DNA of 7,035 bases, taken from NCBI GenBank assembly GCA_014871605.1, contig WGSQ01000095.1, positions 1 to 7,035 of the forward strand, written 5' to 3'. Of the stretch, positions 5,336 to 7,035 are shown one piece after another. The translations under genes were made by a program, and so were the position numbers. The notes beneath the pieces were generated by a model. The model was not told where the DNA came from and searched no databases. It saw nothing but the letters and a program-made list of their open reading frames with translations. Position 1 is the stretch's first letter; every line of letters starts with the position of its first letter. Source of the DNA: Collinsella sp. GTDB lineage: Bacteria > Actinomycetota > Coriobacteriia > Coriobacteriales > Coriobacteriaceae.

Positions 5336-6730
5336 ATGTGCAATGTTTCGCTCAACGGTACTCAACCGTCCGATGCGTCCCTGCGCGTCCTGCGCGCGCT
5401 TGAGGCGGCTGGTCTTGAGGCTTGGTACGTGGGCGGTTGGGTGCGCGACGCCCTGATGGGTTGCCCCAGCCACGATGTTGATATGTGCTGTAGCGGCCTG
5501 TGGCAGGAGTCCAAGGCGCCGCTCGAGGCCGCTGGTATCGCGGTTGTGGAGTCGGGCATTAAATTTGGCGGAATCACGGCTATCTCCGATGGCGAGCGTA
5601 TCGAGGTCACCACGTACCGTCTGGATGGCTTTTACACCGATGGTCGCCATCCCCAGAGTGTGGAGCGTGCCGCCTCGCTCGAGGACGATCTGGCGCGCCG
5701 CGACTTTACCGTCAACGCCATGGCCTGGCATCCCGAGCGCGGGCTTGTCGACCGCTACGACGGCCAGGGTGACTTGGAGCGCAAGCTGATTCGCGCTGTC
5801 GGCGATCCCAAGCGTCGCTTTAACGAGGACGCCCTGCGCATGCTGCGCGCGGTGCGCTTTGCCTGCCGCCTGGACTTTATGATTGAGCCCGAGACCAAGC
5901 GTGCGCTTGCCGAGTGCGCGCCGCTGCTCGATGCCGTAGCGCGCGAGCGTGTGGGTATTGAGCTCGAGGGCATTCTTTCGACCGGTCACGGGGGAGACGC
6001 CATGTTGCGCTACCCTGAGCTCATCTGCGCCGCTGTGCCCGAGTTGGCAGCGGGTCGCGGGTTTGATCAGCGAAGTGTCTATCATGCGTTTAACGTCTAC
6101 GAGCATATCGCCCGTGTGCTGACGGTGGCAGGGGAGCTGGCGCTGTGCGACGGCGTCGCGCCATCGTCGAGCCTTATGTGGGCGGCGTTTTTGCACGATG
6201 TCTCCAAGCCCGAGTGCTTTACGGTCGATCACGCCGGCAGCGGACACTTCTACGGTCATCCCGAGCTCGGCGCCAAGAAAGCGCGCGTCATTATGGATCG
6301 CCTGGCACTCTCGCACGACCTGGTGCGCGACGTTTGCCTGCTCATCAAATATCACGATAAGGCGCTGCGCCCCGAGCGCTCCTGCCTGCTCAATATGATG
6401 CGCGCACTTTCGGGTGAGGGCGTCGACACGGCCCGCCTGATTGACGAGCTCATGGACCTCAAGCGTGCTGACACGCTTGGCAAGGCCCCATCGTGCTTCT
6501 ATTACGTTGAGACGATTGAGGAGATGCGCGCGCTGGCGCACGAGCTGCTGAAGGCAGGGGAGCCCCATACGCTCAAGATGCTCGCCATCAACGGCGGCGA
6601 CCTGATCCGTGCCGGAGTCAAGCCCGGGCCGGAACTGGGTCAGCTTCTCAACTCCGCCCTCGACGCCGTGATCGAAGACAATATTCCCAACGACCGCGAA
6701 GCACTCCTGGCTCACTTGCACCTGGGGTAG
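5336..6730 (+). CDS. cca: CCA tRNA nucleotidyltransferase with HD domain
   Basis: This 464-residue enzyme adds or repairs the 3' CCA of tRNAs from CTP and ATP without a template. The nucleotidyltransferase head shows YVGGWVRDALMG (31-42) and the metal-binding pair in HDVDM (Asp47, Asp49), followed by RRDFTVNAMAW and the RNA-binding/neck motif FNEDALRMLRAVRF (Glu164, Asp165, Arg168). A C-terminal HD domain follows, with VYHAFNVYEHIARVL and FLHDVSKPECF (His287, Asp288), so phosphohydrolase or phosphodiesterase activity is possible. The ATG at 5336 was chosen because AGGAGG lies eight bases upstream (5322-5327); the in-frame GTG at 5318 is upstream of that site. The stop TAG lies in the first bases of palindrome C. 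The gene stands alone between a terminator and that repeat, next to tRNA-Glu. A CC-only adding relative cannot be ruled out from motifs alone, but a full CCA enzyme is more likely. Confidence 0.95.
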   Translation: MCNVSLNGTQPSDASLRVLRALEAAGLEAWYVGGWVRDALMGCPSHDVDMCCSGLWQESKAPLEAAGIAVVESGIKFGGITAISDGERIEVTTYRLDGFYTDGRHPQSVERAASLEDDLARRDFTVNAMAWHPERGLVDRYDGQGDLERKLIRAVGDPKRRFNEDALRMLRAVRFACRLDFMIEPETKRALAECAPLLDAVARERVGIELEGILSTGHGGDAMLRYPELICAAVPELAAGRGFDQRSVYHAFNVYEHIARVLTVAGELALCDGVAPSSSLMWAAFLHDVSKPECFTVDHAGSGHFYGHPELGAKKARVIMDRLALSHDLVRDVCLLIKYHDKALRPERSCLLNMMRALSGEGVDTARLIDELMDLKRADTLGKAPSCFYYVETIEEMRALAHELLKAGEPHTLKMLAINGGDLIRAGVKPGPELGQLLNSALDAVIEDNIPNDREALLAHLHLG

Positions 6731-6834
6731 CTAATTTGGGACGGGGCCTTTTTAGCTACTCCTGCTGTCAATCGGATGAACCGATACTGATTCTGGCAGG
6801 GGTAGCTAAAAAAGCCCCGTCCCAAATTAGCTAC
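6727..6834. repeat. Palindromic element C: 39-bp inverted repeat made of two inverted 33-base units
   Basis: The left arm (6727-6765) and right arm (6796-6834) are reverse complements with two differences over 39 bases. Each arm contains a 33-base unit bounded by GTAGCTAA and TTAGCTAC (6727-6759 and 6802-6834), so the same 8-base end occurs four times and each unit is itself a potential hairpin. The core has a further small hairpin, ATCGG (6771-6775) with CCGAT (6781-6785). The first four bases include the cca stop codon. No T run follows the rod, so terminator function is uncertain. It is unlike elements A and B in sequence but like B in having palindromic arms. A dispersed REP/MITE-type element is inferred. 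Confidence 0.88.
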
Positions 6835-6860
6835 CAAGTTTACCTGCGTATTCCATAACC

Positions 6861-6879
6861 TGCCGACAATTTTTCGGCA
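6861..6879. other. Small hairpin between palindrome C and the tRNA promoter
   Basis: TGCCGA (6861-6866) pairs with TCGGCA (6874-6879) around CAATTTT. The bases after it are AT-rich but lack a proper T tract. It may help termination after cca or may be incidental. Confidence 0.35.
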
Positions 6880-6894
6880 ATTTGGAATTTCTTC

Positions 6895-6923
6895 TTGCGC
6901 TGACGTTTTTTGTCCCGTAATAT
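6895..6923 (+). promoter_or_regulatory. Predicted promoter of tRNA-Glu
   Basis: TTGCGC (6895-6900) and TAATAT (6918-6923) are separated by exactly 17 bases. A start near 6930 would leave a short 5' leader of about 28 bases before the mature tRNA, normal for RNase P processing. This is the best promoter match in the window. Confidence 0.7.
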
Positions 6924-6957
6924 ATTTCTTCGCAGCACGGCAGTGCAGTTGTCATGT

Positions 6958-7034
6958 GGCCCGTTCGTCTAGCGGTTTAGGACGCCGCCCTCTCAAGGCG
7001 GAGATCACCAGTTCGAATCTGGTACGGGCTACCA
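6958..7034 (+). tRNA. tRNA-Glu (anticodon CTC)
   Basis: The cloverleaf is complete. Acceptor GGCCCGT (6958-6964) pairs with ACGGGCT (7024-7030), with a G1/U72 wobble. The D arm begins GTCT. The anticodon stem CCGCC (6985-6989) pairs with GGCGG (6997-7001) around CTCTCAA, giving anticodon CTC at 6992-6994, which reads GAG (Glu). The T arm ACCAG, TTCGAAT, CTGGT is standard. The discriminator is A (7031) and CCA is encoded (7032-7034). The acceptor, the TCGTCT stretch and the discriminator resemble glutamate tRNAs of other bacteria. The window ends one base later, so more tRNA genes could follow. Confidence 0.96.
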
Positions 7035-7035
7035 C

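Noticed and set aside
6727..6834. Element C as a conventional cca terminator
   Set aside because: The rod is not followed by a T run, and it overlaps the stop codon. Some stalling is possible, but the unit structure fits a repeat element better.

Overview
The window is a high-GC bacterial chromosome segment centred on the phosphoenolpyruvate:sugar phosphotransferase system (PTS). Low-GC-Gram-positive-like promoters and AGGAGG-type ribosome binding sites, actinobacterial-type GC-rich codon use, and the gene set (fructose-type EIIA, HPr, EI, two PfkB-family phosphosugar kinases) together suggest a gut Coriobacteriia, most likely Collinsella or a close relative. That assignment is inference from composition and gene content, not from a search.

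Layout, all genes on the + strand. 1-363: 3' end of a fructose/mannitol-type PTS EIIA, closed by an intrinsic terminator (400-434). 364-910: no gene; two unrelated long perfect inverted repeats (447-517 and 625-770), then a promoter (815-843) and a leader whose sequence can pair with the ptsH Shine-Dalgarno. 911-1174: ptsH (HPr). 1218-1255: terminator-like hairpin. 1302-3011: ptsI (enzyme I). 3012-3085: a 12-bp hairpin and a second small hairpin around the ribosome binding site. 3086-4018 and 4207-5139: two tandem PfkB-family kinases of identical length (310 aa), each with its own terminator and the second with its own promoter. 5336-6730: cca, the tRNA CCA-adding enzyme. 6727-6834: a third long inverted repeat that contains the cca stop codon. 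6895-6923: a good promoter driving tRNA-Glu(CTC) at 6958-7034.

Functionally, EI takes phosphate from PEP, passes it to HPr at His15, HPr passes it to EIIA, and the sugar EIIB/EIIC (not in the window) imports the sugar as a phosphate ester. A 1-phosphofructokinase-type enzyme would then turn fructose-1-phosphate into fructose-1,6-bisphosphate, so most of a fructose uptake route is present. The cca gene and tRNA-Glu are a separate tRNA-maturation neighbourhood.

I see no convincing new multi-gene system. The points most worth checking are the three structurally elaborate inverted repeats (two with arms that are themselves palindromic), the diverged first kinase paralogue with a substituted sugar-binding Asn, signature-motif deviations in EI, and possible RNA control at the ptsH start and between ptsH and ptsI.
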